Below, in pieces: positions 8,652-17,397 of a DNA stretch of 39,216 bases. Numbering within the stretch: the first letter of the stretch is position 1; each line of letters starts with the position of its first letter. Below the pieces are notes generated by a model, which saw only the letters and a list, made by a program, of their open reading frames with translations, had not been told where the DNA came from and ran no database searches. Origin of the DNA: SIG710 sp045648605. Its GTDB lineage: Bacteria; Bacillota; Clostridia; Oscillospirales; CAG-272. The stretch spans positions 1 through 39,216 of the forward strand of contig JAZROG010000012.1 of the NCBI GenBank assembly GCA_045648605.1. The letters run 5' to 3'. The position numbers were made by a program, and so were the translations under genes.

Positions 8652-10013
8652 ATGAAAATAATCGTTGTTGGATGTGGGAAAATAGGAACTACAATAGTTT
8701 CAAGCCTTGTGCTTGAGGGGCATGATGTTGTTGCTGTTGATAATCTGCCCTCCGTTATCTCCGAGATAACGAATATATATGATGTTATGGGAGTTTGCGG
8801 AAACTGCGCGGATTATGATACTCTTGCAGAGGCGGGAGTAGAAAAAGCAGACCTTTTTATCGCTTCAACAGGCTCTGACGAGCTTAATATGCTCTCTTGC
8901 TTTGTTGCGGGCAGAATGGGTGCTTCCCATACCATTGCCAAGATAAGCAACCCCGAATATAATGAGCAGAATATCGCCTTTATGCAAAAGGAAATGGGAA
9001 TTTCTCTTGCAGTAAATCCGGAGCTTCTTGCGGCTCATGAAATTTATAATGTTATCGGACTTCCGTCTGCTGCAAAAATAGAGAGATTTTCGGGAAGAAA
9101 ATACGAGATAGTTGAGCTTGTGCTTCGAGGAGATTCTCCGCTTGATGGAATGAGCCTTATAGATATCAGAAAAAAATATAAGGCGGATTTTCTGGTTTGC
9201 GCTGCTTTGCGAGATGAAAAGGTATATATTCCCGACGGTAATTTCATTCTTCGAAGCGGTGACAGAATTGCTCTTACCGCTTCGCCCTCAGAGCTTCAGA
9301 AGCTTATGAGGATGCTTGGAATCGTCCAAAAGCAGGTTCGCGATGTTATGATCCTCGGCGCCAGCAAAACAGCATTTTATCTTTCCAAAATGCTTATCGA
9401 TGGCGGCTGCTCTGTGAAGATAGTCGAGCTTATGCGTGAAAGATGCCTTGAATTTTCGGATAAGCTTGGCGGTGTTTCCATGATACACGGAGACGGTGCT
9501 CAGCAGGAGCTTCTTCTTGAGGAGGGACTCACCTCAATGGATGCCTTTGTTACTCTTACGGGAATGGACGAGGAAAATATACTTCTTTCGGTTTTTGCGT
9601 CCTCTCTCGGCATAAAAAAGGTTGTTTCAAAGGTCAATAGAGATGAATTTTCCACTCTTGCGGAAAAGCTGGGACTTGAATGTACTGTTTCCCCCAGAAA
9701 ATCCGTTTCGGAGGTCATTGTTCGCTATGCAAGAGCTCTTCAGAATTCCGAGTCAAGCAGCAATGTTGAGACCCTCTATAAGCTTATGGACGGAAAGGTC
9801 GAGGCTCTTGAATTTTCTGTTCTCTCCGATTTCAGTCTTTGCGGCATTCCGCTAAAGAGCATGAGCCTTAAGAGCGGTATTCTTATCGGCGGTATAATCA
9901 GAGCCAGAAGGACTATCATTCCAAAGGGCGATGATGTTATTCTGGCGGGCGACAAGGTAATAGTCATTGCGGCAGGGCAGATACTCGACGAGCTTGCGGA
10001 TATTATAAGGTGA
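8652..10013 (+). CDS. trkA: Trk potassium uptake protein TrkA
   Basis: A 453-residue cytosolic regulatory subunit of the Trk K+ transporter. It is a tandem duplication of RCK modules. The first Rossmann fold starts at residue 1 with GCGKIGTT and an acidic VAVD end of strand 2, followed by an RCK_C domain (about 135-215). The second NAD-binding half starts near 230 (MILGASKTAFYLSKML) and a second RCK_C covers about 370-453. The length is as expected for the double form. GAGGAT precedes the ATG. trkH starts 7 nt after the stop, so the two are one operon encoding the gating ring and the channel subunit. Confidence 0.95.
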   Translation: MKIIVVGCGKIGTTIVSSLVLEGHDVVAVDNLPSVISEITNIYDVMGVCGNCADYDTLAEAGVEKADLFIASTGSDELNMLSCFVAGRMGASHTIAKISNPEYNEQNIAFMQKEMGISLAVNPELLAAHEIYNVIGLPSAAKIERFSGRKYEIVELVLRGDSPLDGMSLIDIRKKYKADFLVCAALRDEKVYIPDGNFILRSGDRIALTASPSELQKLMRMLGIVQKQVRDVMILGASKTAFYLSKMLIDGGCSVKIVELMRERCLEFSDKLGGVSMIHGDGAQQELLLEEGLTSMDAFVTLTGMDEENILLSVFASSLGIKKVVSKVNRDEFSTLAEKLGLECTVSPRKSVSEVIVRYARALQNSESSSNVETLYKLMDGKVEALEFSVLSDFSLCGIPLKSMSLKSGILIGGIIRARRTIIPKGDDVILAGDKVIVIAAGQILDELADIIR

Positions 10014-10020
10014 GGTCGGT

Positions 10021-11463
10021 ATGAATTACAGAATGATCCTTTTTACGACAGGCAGAATAGTGCTTTTTGAGGCACTCATGCTTTGCCTTCCTCTGATAGT
10101 GTCTCTTATATACGGCGAAGGCTGCTTTTATGCTTTTCTCATTGCAATGGCAGTTTCGCTTGCGGTAGGAGGCGCGCTTTGGCTCTTTTCAAAGCCAAAG
10201 GACAGCGTAATATATGCAAGAGAGGGATTTATAACCGTTGCACTTGTTTGGATAGTGCTTTCGGCGATCGGTGCATTGCCATTTACTCTTTGCGGCGAGA
10301 TACCCTCATATATTGACGCTTTTTTTGAAACTGTCAGCGGCTTTACAACCACCGGTGCCTCTATACTGCCCGATGTTGAAGCGCTCAGCCACGGACTTCT
10401 TTTCTGGCGAAGCTTTACACATTGGATAGGCGGAATGGGTGTTCTTGTTTTTGCCATGGCTGTTATCCCCGATATGTCGGATAGGTCTATCCATATCATG
10501 CGTGCCGAGATGCCCGGACCTATTATCGGCAAGCTGGTTCCAAGGGTTAAGGACACTGCAAAAATTCTTTATCTGATTTATATAGTTCTGACACTCACTC
10601 AGGTGGTGTTCCTGCTTTTTGGAGGTATGGATATTTTTGAAAGCCTTGTTCATGCCTTCGGAACTGCGGGAACGGGAGGATTTGGCATAAAGGCAGATAG
10701 CGTCACCTCCTATAGCCCATATATCCAGTGGGTCATAGGCATTTTTATGCTGATCTTCGGAGTTAATTTTAACCTTTATTATCTTATTCTCATAAGAAGA
10801 TTCAAAAGCGCATTTTCAAGTAACGAGCTTTGGATTTATCTTGGCATAGTTGCTTTTGGCACCGCCTCGATCTGCGCAAATATCATGCCTTATATGAGCG
10901 GATTTGGCGAATCGTTAAGGGCGGCGTTTTTCCAGGTCTCGTCTATAATTACTACCACGGGATTTGCAAGCACAGATTTTAATCTTTGGCCCGAATTTTC
11001 AAAGGGTATTATCCTTGTTTTGATGTTTATCGGCGGCTGTGCGGGATCTACCGCAGGCGGACTTAAGGTTTCAAGAGTAATAATACTTTTTAAAACTGTC
11101 AGAATGGAAATAAAGCGCATGCTTCATCCCCGCTCTGTGAGCGTTGTCCGCTTTGAGGGCAAGCCGCTTGAGGAGGATACTTATAGGAGTGTCAGCTTTT
11201 ATTTCGTGCTTTATATGCTTTGCCTTTTTGTGGTGTTTTTGCTCCTGTGCCTTGAGCCGTTTGACTTGGAAACGAATTTTACGGCGGCAGTTTCATGCTT
11301 CAATAATGTAGGACCCGGACTTGCTTCTGTTGGGCCGATGGCAAATTATGCATCATATTCTCCTTTTGCAAAGCTGCTTCTTTCCTTTGCAATGCTTTTT
11401 GGAAGACTTGAAATTTTCCCGCTTATCATTGCTCTTTCTCCTGCAACATGGTCTAAAAAATAA
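10021..11463 (+). CDS. trkH: Trk potassium uptake protein TrkH
   Basis: A 480-residue polytopic membrane protein, the K+-translocating subunit. The four pore-loop repeats of the TrkH/KtrB superfamily can be read in order: SGFTTTGAS (about 106), GTAGTGGFG (about 218), ITTTGFAST (about 316) and CFNNVGPGL (about 430). The glycines are those of the selectivity filter. The usual TrkH length is about 480 residues. The ribosome-binding site GGTGAGG lies in the 7-nt gap after trkA and its last codons. No good terminator follows directly; the next 300 bp hold a set of small palindromes. Confidence 0.95.
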   Translation: MNYRMILFTTGRIVLFEALMLCLPLIVSLIYGEGCFYAFLIAMAVSLAVGGALWLFSKPKDSVIYAREGFITVALVWIVLSAIGALPFTLCGEIPSYIDAFFETVSGFTTTGASILPDVEALSHGLLFWRSFTHWIGGMGVLVFAMAVIPDMSDRSIHIMRAEMPGPIIGKLVPRVKDTAKILYLIYIVLTLTQVVFLLFGGMDIFESLVHAFGTAGTGGFGIKADSVTSYSPYIQWVIGIFMLIFGVNFNLYYLILIRRFKSAFSSNELWIYLGIVAFGTASICANIMPYMSGFGESLRAAFFQVSSIITTTGFASTDFNLWPEFSKGIILVLMFIGGCAGSTAGGLKVSRVIILFKTVRMEIKRMLHPRSVSVVRFEGKPLEEDTYRSVSFYFVLYMLCLFVVFLLLCLEPFDLETNFTAAVSCFNNVGPGLASVGPMANYASYSPFAKLLLSFAMLFGRLEIFPLIIALSPATWSKK

Positions 11464-11760
11464 AATAAAGACGGCTCAAGAATATGTCCCGAATTTTTAT
11501 GTGGATTGTTACGGATGAGGGGGGCTACCAAAGTTCTGCTTTAGCGTTCGTAGATCATTCCTGCGCTCAGGATGACTCGTGGGGGTCTTGCTTTTTTCTA
11601 CATAAAATTCTCGGTAATTTCATGTAGAACCACAGTTAAACAACAATAAAACTTCCTTTTTTAAAGTTTTGATCGACCTTTTTTAAAAGGTCGTGGGAGC
11701 CGGCGACAGCGCCGGTCGCCACCGCAGTGGCGAAACTCTTTTATCATTTTCCCAAAGCAA
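11464..11760. repeat. Gene-free stretch of stacked small palindromes
   Basis: About 300 bp between convergent trkH and hom without a gene. It holds a repeat-like segment with CATTCCTG-cgct-CAGGATG (near 11556-11575), a hairpin CTACAT ... ATGTAG (11598-11627), CGACCTTTT-tt-AAAAGGTCG (11674-11693), GGCGAC ... GTCGCC (11702-11720) and CGCCAC-cgca-GTGGCG (11718-11732). The base composition differs from the flanks. The pattern suggests dispersed intergenic repeats; any copy number elsewhere cannot be seen from here. Confidence 0.5.
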
Positions 11761-11789
11761 AAAGGGCTGAGCGGTTTGCTCAGCCCTTT
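11761..11789 (-). terminator. Terminator of hom
   Basis: Perfect 12-bp stem (11761-11772 with 11778-11789), loop of 5; on the minus strand it is followed by TTTTTGC. It lies 13 bp past the hom stop. Confidence 0.85.
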
Positions 11790-11802
11790 GTTCGATACAA
11801 AA

Positions 11803-13020
11803 TCAAAGAACTCTTATTCTTGAAAGAACCTTAATTCCGTTATCGGCAAATGCCTTTTCCTTTGCGACAGCTTCGGATTCCGTCATGGGGAGCGTAATGA
11901 AGGCACATTCACCATCCCTTGCGCAGAAGGAGCTGACATTGTCACATACCTTTTCCATGCATTTCGCACATCCGGCAATGCGGAAATAATGGGCACAGAC
12001 ATAATCGGAAAGAGGTGCTATATCATTTTCATTTGCATCGGTCCATTTTGCAGAGCCTGCATTTGTACCGATTTTAACAGCAATGTCGATGACATCGGAA
12101 ACAACAGCGCTTGCCGTTGGGAGCTTGCCCGCTCCTCTTCCGTAGAACATAGCGTCACCAAGCATATCACAGCTTACGAGAATTCCGTTGAAAACATCCG
12201 ATACATCATGAAGAGGATTTGCAGCGCTTATAAGTCTCGGCGCAACAAATGCAAGTATCTTGTCACCAACCTTTTCCGCGTGTCCAATGAGCTTTATGGA
12301 ATAACCATCAAGCTCCTCTGCAAAGGTAACGTCTCTTGAATCTATCTTTGTGATTCCCTCGCAGTGAATGGCATTCGGATTTATGAGCTTGCCATATGCA
12401 AGAGATGCAAGAATAACTATCTTTCTTGCTGCATCGTGTCCCTCGATATCGGCAGTAGGGTCTGCCTCTGCATAGCCCTTTGTCTGCGCGTCCTTCAAAG
12501 CGGCTTCAAAGGATGTGCCGTTTTCAGACATCTGTGTAAGGATATAATTCGTCGTACCGTTGAGGATACCCGAAATTCCGTCGATATTATTCTGTGCAAG
12601 GTCGCTCATCATAGGCTTGATTATCGGAATACCGCCGCCAACGCTTGCCTCAAAGAGATATCTGACGCCGTTCTTCTCGGCAATTTCGAGAAGCTCTGTA
12701 CCAAACTCGGCAACAACGAGCTTGTTTGAGGTTACCACATTCTTGCCTGCCTCAAGTGCCGCCTTTGAAAAATCATATGCGGGATGAGCGCCGCCCATCG
12801 CCTCAACAACAATATCAACCTCTTTGTCATTTATTATATCATTAAAATCATGTGTCACAAGCTTTTCAAAAGGACTTCCGGGGAAATCGCGAAGGTCAAG
12901 AATATGCTTTATGGCGATATCAGCGCCTGTTTTTGCCTTGATTACATCCTTATTTTTTTCAATGACCTCGGCAGTGCCGCTTCCGACAACACCAAAGCCA
13001 AGAATAGCTACATTTATCAT
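11803..13020 (-). CDS. hom: Homoserine dehydrogenase
   Basis: A 405-residue enzyme reducing aspartate semialdehyde to homoserine for threonine and methionine synthesis. The N-terminal NAD(P)-binding fold has GFGVVGSGT (residues 8-16). The catalytic core shows ASVGGGIPII, GILNGTTNYILTQM and GYAEADPTADIEGHDAARK, all family signatures, with YGRGAGKLPTASAVVSD near 296. The C-terminal ACT domain normally found in Gram-positive enzymes looks short and divergent here (last ~60 residues, with no clear D-x-PG-VLA turn), so threonine feedback may be weak or altered; that is inference. AGGAGA precedes the ATG at 13020. It is a single gene with its own promoter and terminator; no thrB or thrC neighbour is present. 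Confidence 0.95.
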   Translation of the reverse strand: MINVAILGFGVVGSGTAEVIEKNKDVIKAKTGADIAIKHILDLRDFPGSPFEKLVTHDFNDIINDKEVDIVVEAMGGAHPAYDFSKAALEAGKNVVTSNKLVVAEFGTELLEIAEKNGVRYLFEASVGGGIPIIKPMMSDLAQNNIDGISGILNGTTNYILTQMSENGTSFEAALKDAQTKGYAEADPTADIEGHDAARKIVILASLAYGKLINPNAIHCEGITKIDSRDVTFAEELDGYSIKLIGHAEKVGDKILAFVAPRLISAANPLHDVSDVFNGILVSCDMLGDAMFYGRGAGKLPTASAVVSDVIDIAVKIGTNAGSAKWTDANENDIAPLSDYVCAHYFRIAGCAKCMEKVCDNVSSFCARDGECAFITLPMTESEAVAKEKAFADNGIKVLSRIRVL

Positions 13021-13051
13021 TTGCTTTCTCCTAAATTAAATAGATATATAT

Positions 13052-13080
13052 ATAATACCAAAAAAAATGTCTTTTGTAAA
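13052..13080 (-). promoter_or_regulatory. Promoter of hom
   Basis: Minus strand TTTACA (13080-13075), a 17-bp spacer and TATTAT (13057-13052), 31 bp before the hom start. Confidence 0.7.
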
Positions 13081-13099
13081 GATAAAAACACAAAATATC

Positions 13100-13127
13100 T
13101 TGAATTTTTTTTATTTTGTGGTAAAAT
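13100..13127 (+). promoter_or_regulatory. Promoter of the DUF4364 gene
   Basis: TTGAAT (13100-13105), a 16-bp spacer and TAAAAT (13122-13127), 35 bp upstream of the start and back-to-back with the hom promoter. Confidence 0.6.
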
Positions 13128-13162
13128 ATAAGTAAACAAGTTACCATAGGAGGTCAAAAAAT

Positions 13163-13711
13163 ATGAGTTCACCAATCGGAAGCCGCAGAAATGTAAAAAT
13201 ATTCGTGCTTTATCTAATGGAAAATATAAATTATCCCCTTGATTTTGTCACCATAAATGACGTGGTTATGCAGACGGACTATATCATATATCTTGATTTT
13301 GCCGAGTGCTTTCACGAAATGGTGGATGACGGTCTGATAATTGCAGAGGAGATGGAAGGCGAAAATTATTATTATGTTTCGGAAAAGGGAAGAGTTGTTG
13401 CAAGAGAGCTGAAAAGCGATATTTTGCCCTCTATCCTTGATCAGAGTCTGCGTTATGCGCTCCGTTATCTGGATTTCAAGCGGAGAGGCGTTAAGTCAAG
13501 CTGCTCATCCGAAAGGCTTGAAGACGGAAGATATAAAATTGAATGCTCACTTACCGAAAAGGGTGTTGTTATCTATTCCACAACTCTTGTTGTTGATACA
13601 GAGGAGAGAGTTGAAAAAATGAAGGAAAATTTCAGAGACCGCCCCGAGGTTATATACCGCGGAGTTACCGCACTTCTTGCGGGAAATGTTAATTATCTCT
13701 TTGATTTTTGA
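13163..13711 (+). CDS. DUF4364 family protein, winged-helix-like
   Basis: A 182-residue cytosolic protein of the DUF4364 family, common in Clostridia and of unproven function. The N-terminal ~75 residues look like a winged helix (LYLMENINYPLDFVTINDVVM ... FAECFHEMVDDGLI ... YYYVSEKGRVVARELKSDI), as in PadR/MarR-like regulators. The C-terminal half is a predicted alpha/beta domain with GRYKIECSLTEKG. There is no membrane segment or signal peptide. AGGAGG sits upstream of the ATG. It lies between divergent hom and the sigma-factor gene. A regulatory role is inferred from the fold-like N-terminus only. Confidence 0.8.
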   Translation: MSSPIGSRRNVKIFVLYLMENINYPLDFVTINDVVMQTDYIIYLDFAECFHEMVDDGLIIAEEMEGENYYYVSEKGRVVARELKSDILPSILDQSLRYALRYLDFKRRGVKSSCSSERLEDGRYKIECSLTEKGVVIYSTTLVVDTEERVEKMKENFRDRPEVIYRGVTALLAGNVNYLFDF

Positions 13712-13809
13712 TGTAAAAAAAATGTCGAAAAAATATCAATAATCACGGATTATACAGCATTTTTATACATTTTTGTTTATTTTGACGATAAATAATTGTG
13801 AAAAAACTA

Positions 13810-13837
13810 TTGACATTGTGAAAAATAATGGTATAAT
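13810..13837 (+). promoter_or_regulatory. Promoter of the sigma factor gene
   Basis: TTGACA (13810-13815), a 16-bp spacer and TATAAT (13832-13837), 56 bp upstream of the start codon. Confidence 0.8.
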
Positions 13838-13893
13838 ATTATGTGTGGATGTAAATTTTATTTCATTTTATAATAGGAATCGGCGGTGCTCTG

Positions 13894-14496
13894 ATGGGAT
13901 CAAGGAATGTTAGTGAAAACAAGTCTCTTTCTCCCGAATTGCTCACCGCACTTCTCCATTCTTATCGAAACGGAGATGAGAATGCCTTTGACCGTTTGGT
14001 ACAGTTTTATATGCCGCTTATCGACAGTATGGTTGGTAGATGCTACGAAGGTCTTTCGCCTTATTATGAGAGAGATGATGTTTTGCAGTTTGCCTTGATA
14101 GCTTTATCAAGAGCAGCCCTGACATATAGATCGGAACAGAATAAAGTGACCTTTGGTCTCTATGCTAAAATATGCATAGGAAATGCGCTTGCTTCAAAAA
14201 TGCGCTCCGCAAGAAAGAGTCATGTTGAGATATTTCCCCTAGAAGGGATCTTTAACATGGCAGACCCGGAGGACATTTCAAGGAGTGTTGTTGAGCGTGA
14301 GGCACTTGGGGAGCTGGGAGAGCTTATTTCTCTTACGCTTTCGGCCTTTGAAAATGAGGTTTTTGGGCTATATGCTTCGGGTTATTCTTCCGCCGAAATA
14401 GCTGAAAGATTAGATAAGACAGAGAAATCTATTGATAATGCTATATTCAGGGCAAGAAAAAAACTAAAATCTGTGTTAAATGAGACTCCAATGTGA
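13894..14496 (+). CDS. Sigma-70 family RNA polymerase sigma factor, SigH-like
   Basis: A 200-residue sigma factor with regions 2 and 4 but no regions 1.1 or 3. Region 2 spans about residues 28-105 (AFDRLVQFYMPLIDSMV, then RDDVLQFALIALSRAALTY and FGLYAKICIGNALASKMR). Region 4 spans about 138-193 and reads LSAFENEVFGLYASGYSSAEIAERLDKTEKSIDNAIFRARKKL, a pattern of SigH/SigF-like factors where the last helix carries KSVDNA. It is divergent from classical Spo0H, so a sporulation link is not shown. No anti-sigma gene adjoins it. The ribosome-binding site is weak (GGCGGTG). A zinc-ribbon gene follows 60 bp downstream and may be co-transcribed. Confidence 0.85.
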   Translation: MGSRNVSENKSLSPELLTALLHSYRNGDENAFDRLVQFYMPLIDSMVGRCYEGLSPYYERDDVLQFALIALSRAALTYRSEQNKVTFGLYAKICIGNALASKMRSARKSHVEIFPLEGIFNMADPEDISRSVVEREALGELGELISLTLSAFENEVFGLYASGYSSAEIAERLDKTEKSIDNAIFRARKKLKSVLNETPM

Positions 14497-14556
14497 GCTC
14501 TATTTAATAAATTAGTCCGCTGAGCGGATATGTACACAAAAGTGAGGTAAAAGACA

Positions 14557-14868
14557 ATGTACGAAGAAGAGAATGTAGTAGTGGAAGAGGAAGTTTTCGA
14601 GGACGAAACTTTGGTCTGCAAGGAATGTGGCAACGAATTTGTTTTCACAGCAGGCGAAAAGCAGTTCTACAAGGAAAAGGGCTTTGTAAATAAGCCTAAG
14701 TGCTGCAAGGCTTGCCGCGATGCAAGAAAGAATGCTGACAGAGCTCCCAGAGAAGTTTTCACAACCGTTTGCGCAGAGTGCGGCGGTGAGGCTAAGGTAA
14801 ACTTCCAGCCCACAAGTGACAGACCTGTCTACTGCAAGGCTTGCTTTGATGCAAGAAGAAACGGCTAA
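14557..14868 (+). CDS. Double zinc-ribbon protein
   Basis: A 103-residue small protein. After an acidic N-terminus (about 17 residues of E, V and D) there are two CxxC...CxxC units. The first is CKECGNEFVFTAGEKQFYKE with partner cysteines near residues 48-52, followed by CRDARK. The second is CAECGGEAKV and CKACFDARR. The first matches the probable zinc-ribbon family with the FTAGEKQFY signature, which is widespread in Firmicutes and uncharacterised; the second is a CxxC-x17-CxxC type ribbon. It could bind nucleic acid or ribosomes, but that is a guess. GTGAGG precedes the start and a strong terminator follows. Confidence 0.85.
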   Translation: MYEEENVVVEEEVFEDETLVCKECGNEFVFTAGEKQFYKEKGFVNKPKCCKACRDARKNADRAPREVFTTVCAECGGEAKVNFQPTSDRPVYCKACFDARRNG

Positions 14869-14916
14869 TCAGTAAGTAATATTGTCTTTTCGAGACTATA
14901 TGCAAATTGATCATCC

Positions 14917-14948
14917 ACCGCTCCGCTTATGCGGAGCGGTTTCTTTTT
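14917..14948 (+). terminator. Terminator of the zinc-ribbon gene
   Basis: Perfect 10-bp stem ACCGCTCCGC / GCGGAGCGGT, TTAT loop, then TTCTTTTTG. Confidence 0.95.
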
Positions 14949-15037
14949 GTCATTTTATTCAAACAGGAATTTATGAGTGTGAATGGTGAAGCCTCATTCG
15001 CCCAAAACTTCAAAACAATTCGTTTTTTACTTTTAAT

Positions 15038-15080
15038 CGTCATTTTTTAAGATTCGCTCGAAAAATGACGCCTTTTTTTT
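15038..15080 (+). terminator. Orphan intrinsic terminator
   Basis: Perfect 10-bp stem CGTCATTTTT (15038-15047) with AAAAATGACG (15061-15070), then CC and eight T. No gene ends between the previous terminator (14948) and this one. It may mark a lost gene or an unseen small transcript. The rest of 14949-15215 holds nothing I can assign apart from a weak CACAAA/TTTGTG hairpin near 15100-15115. Confidence 0.7.
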
Positions 15081-15215
15081 CGATTTCGTTGCCTTGCTTC
15101 ACAAATTTTTTTGTGGTGCTTTGGTATTTGTTGAATGCTATACAAAATGAGGATATCAATTAATCTTGCATAGGTGAAATGGCGTAATTTTTCTACAAAT
15201 ATGTTTCTTTGCGAC

Positions 15216-15244
15216 TTGAAAAGAAAAGTCACATAATGTATAAT
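15216..15244 (+). promoter_or_regulatory. Promoter of the esterase/LRR pseudogene
   Basis: TTGAAA (15216-15221), a 17-bp spacer and TATAAT (15239-15244), 27 bp upstream of the ATG. It still looks functional. Confidence 0.75.
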
Positions 15245-15271
15245 GAGTTAAAAACAAACCGGAGGTTTATT

Positions 15272-17316
15272 ATGATCAGGAAAATCACAAGCTTTGTAAT
15301 GGCACTTTGTCTTGTTTTTTCGGCTTTTGCTTTTTATTCATCAGCCGAGGGGGCGGTGCTTATATCGATCACGGACATCGATCTTACAAAGGTGTCGAAG
15401 GTGTATTTTAAGGGTGAAACTGACAAGGATTTCACTTCTTATGAGGTTGGTGAGGAGATGGTTTTTACTGTCACGATGTATGCCGACAGTAAGCAGATAA
15501 CTGCACCTTATTTCTATTTCACCCTAAAGGGCGATGATGGCTCCATGAGCGATGGTTATATTGCCGGAGACTCGGGTGAGATAAAGATCAATGCTTCGCT
15601 TTCAAGACCGGGTGCGGTGTTTTTGACAGTTACCCCATGTGATGCATTGAAGCAGCCTATAGTAAACGGCAAAATAACCGATTTTGCGGGCGGCGCACTT
15701 GCGGGTGCTGAAGACATAAACACTACTGCCGCAGAGCCTGCGGATTATATGGATTTCTGGAACGATGCGCTGACATTGCTCGATTCTCTGAAAATTGATT
15801 TCATTTATAAATATGAATATAGAAGCGGCGGTGTTGTTTATGACGCTATGGAGCTTGAAATAAGCGTTCCTGTTGACGATTATTATGTGGAAACCTATCC
15901 GCAGCTCTGGGAAAAGGACGCGAGAGACACTATGTATATGCTTATGTTTCTGTACCGCGCGGTGCAGATGTGGGATTCCTTTCTCTTGATGTAACGTTCT
16001 ACGGAAGAGATAAAATGGTTTCCTCTCTTTCGGTTGCTCCCAACAAGATCGTTATGACTTTAGGTCCTCACTGTGTCCCCGCTGCACATAATGTACCCGA
16101 GGGCGAGGCGGCACACACAACCGAATATTATACTGCTTTGGATACGGAATATTTTTACAGAAGCAATCTCGGTTTTGATGCGAAAACCAATGAAATTCCC
16201 GAGACCTGCTATTTCAAATATATGCATCTTTGTAATGTTCAGGCTCTTCGCTTTGCCGAGCAGTGCTTTGGTACCGAGGGCATAACAGGACTTGAAGCCT
16301 TTAAGGCGTATCCGGTTATAACTCCCGCCTATGAGCTTGCAAATGCAGGGCTTGATACCAATTATTCTGTTTCCGATGGAGTCGGAATCTATAATGTAAG
16401 CGGAATGGGAATTGACCGTACCATCAATGTTTTTTCCGAGAGTGATGTTGAAATTTTCGGAAGTGACAGAGGATTTGACTATATTGTTGCAAACAACACC
16501 TTAAATATTTACGGAAACGGAAAAATTGAAGATTCTTCCTATGCATGGAATGAGTACCTTTCCGTATCCGAAGAGATAATTATAAATGTTGGTATTGATG
16601 CGATCGGTGAAAACGCATTTGATATTCCCGGTGGCACAAGTGTTATTCTTCCTTATACACTTCTTGATATATCTGCAAATGCTTTTTGCGGAAAAACTGA
16701 TTTTTCAATTATCGGTTATGAGGGAAGCGGAGCCGAAAAGCTTGGCGTAAACAGCTTCACAAGCCTCGGCAGCGCGGGCAAATGCGGAGAAGATGTTTAT
16801 TTTATTTATAAGAACGGTACACTTGAGATCCTTGGCAGCGGAAATACTCTCGTTTCGGGTATTGCAGGCTATGGCGACAAGCAAAGCTGCGCTTGGTATG
16901 CTCACTATAACGATATAACAAAGGCTGTTATAGGTGAAAATATCACAGCAATCAGTGGCAGAGCATTCCACTATATGCCTGCCCTTACAACCGTTGAAAT
17001 AACAGAAAACCAGAAAACCATCGGTGCTTCTGCCTTTGCGGGCGGTCCTGCGCTTACCACAGTTTATCTGAAGGGCAGAGAAGCGATTTCGGGAACAGTT
17101 GATCTTTCCTATGTTACAAGCATTGGAGGCGGTGCATTTAACGATTGCAAAAAGATCAAGAATGTTATTCTGTCAAAGGATCTTGGTGGTGCGATAGGCG
17201 CAAATACCTTCCAGCTTTGCTCCGGAATCACAGAGCTCACAATTCCTGAAGGCGTTACAAGCATAGGAGCTTCTGCTTTTGGTGATGCCTCGTCGCTGAG
17301 AAAGCTTTTATTATAA
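15272..17316 (+). pseudogene. Secreted AXE1-like esterase with BspA-type LRRs, broken
   Basis: The reading starts at ATG 15272 (GGAGG 8 nt upstream) with a signal peptide (MIRKITSFVMALCLVFSAFAF ... SSA). It runs through a domain resembling the N-terminal part of acetyl-xylan-esterase-like hydrolases (PADYMDFWNDALTLLDSLK). Near 15945-15960 one base is missing and reading continues in another frame (VPRGADVGFLSLDVTFYG, then YFKYMHLCNVQALRFAEQ, the segment before the nucleophile elbow). The Gly-x-Ser-x-Gly elbow and His region are absent: the text passes to BspA-like leucine-rich repeats (ITKAVIGENITAISGRAF, TTVEITENQKTIGASAF, IKNVILSKDLGGAIGANTF, ITELTIPEGVTSIGASAF) and stops abruptly after LRKLLL. 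Frameshift, missing catalytic part and truncated end indicate decay. The esterase call is tentative; the LRR part is clear. Confidence 0.65.
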
Positions 17317-17397
17317 CATACAAATTTTGAAAAGTAAAAGCAAAATCTTGATAATTTTTTCTAATATTTTTGCAGAATGTGTTTTTGTATTTGGTGA

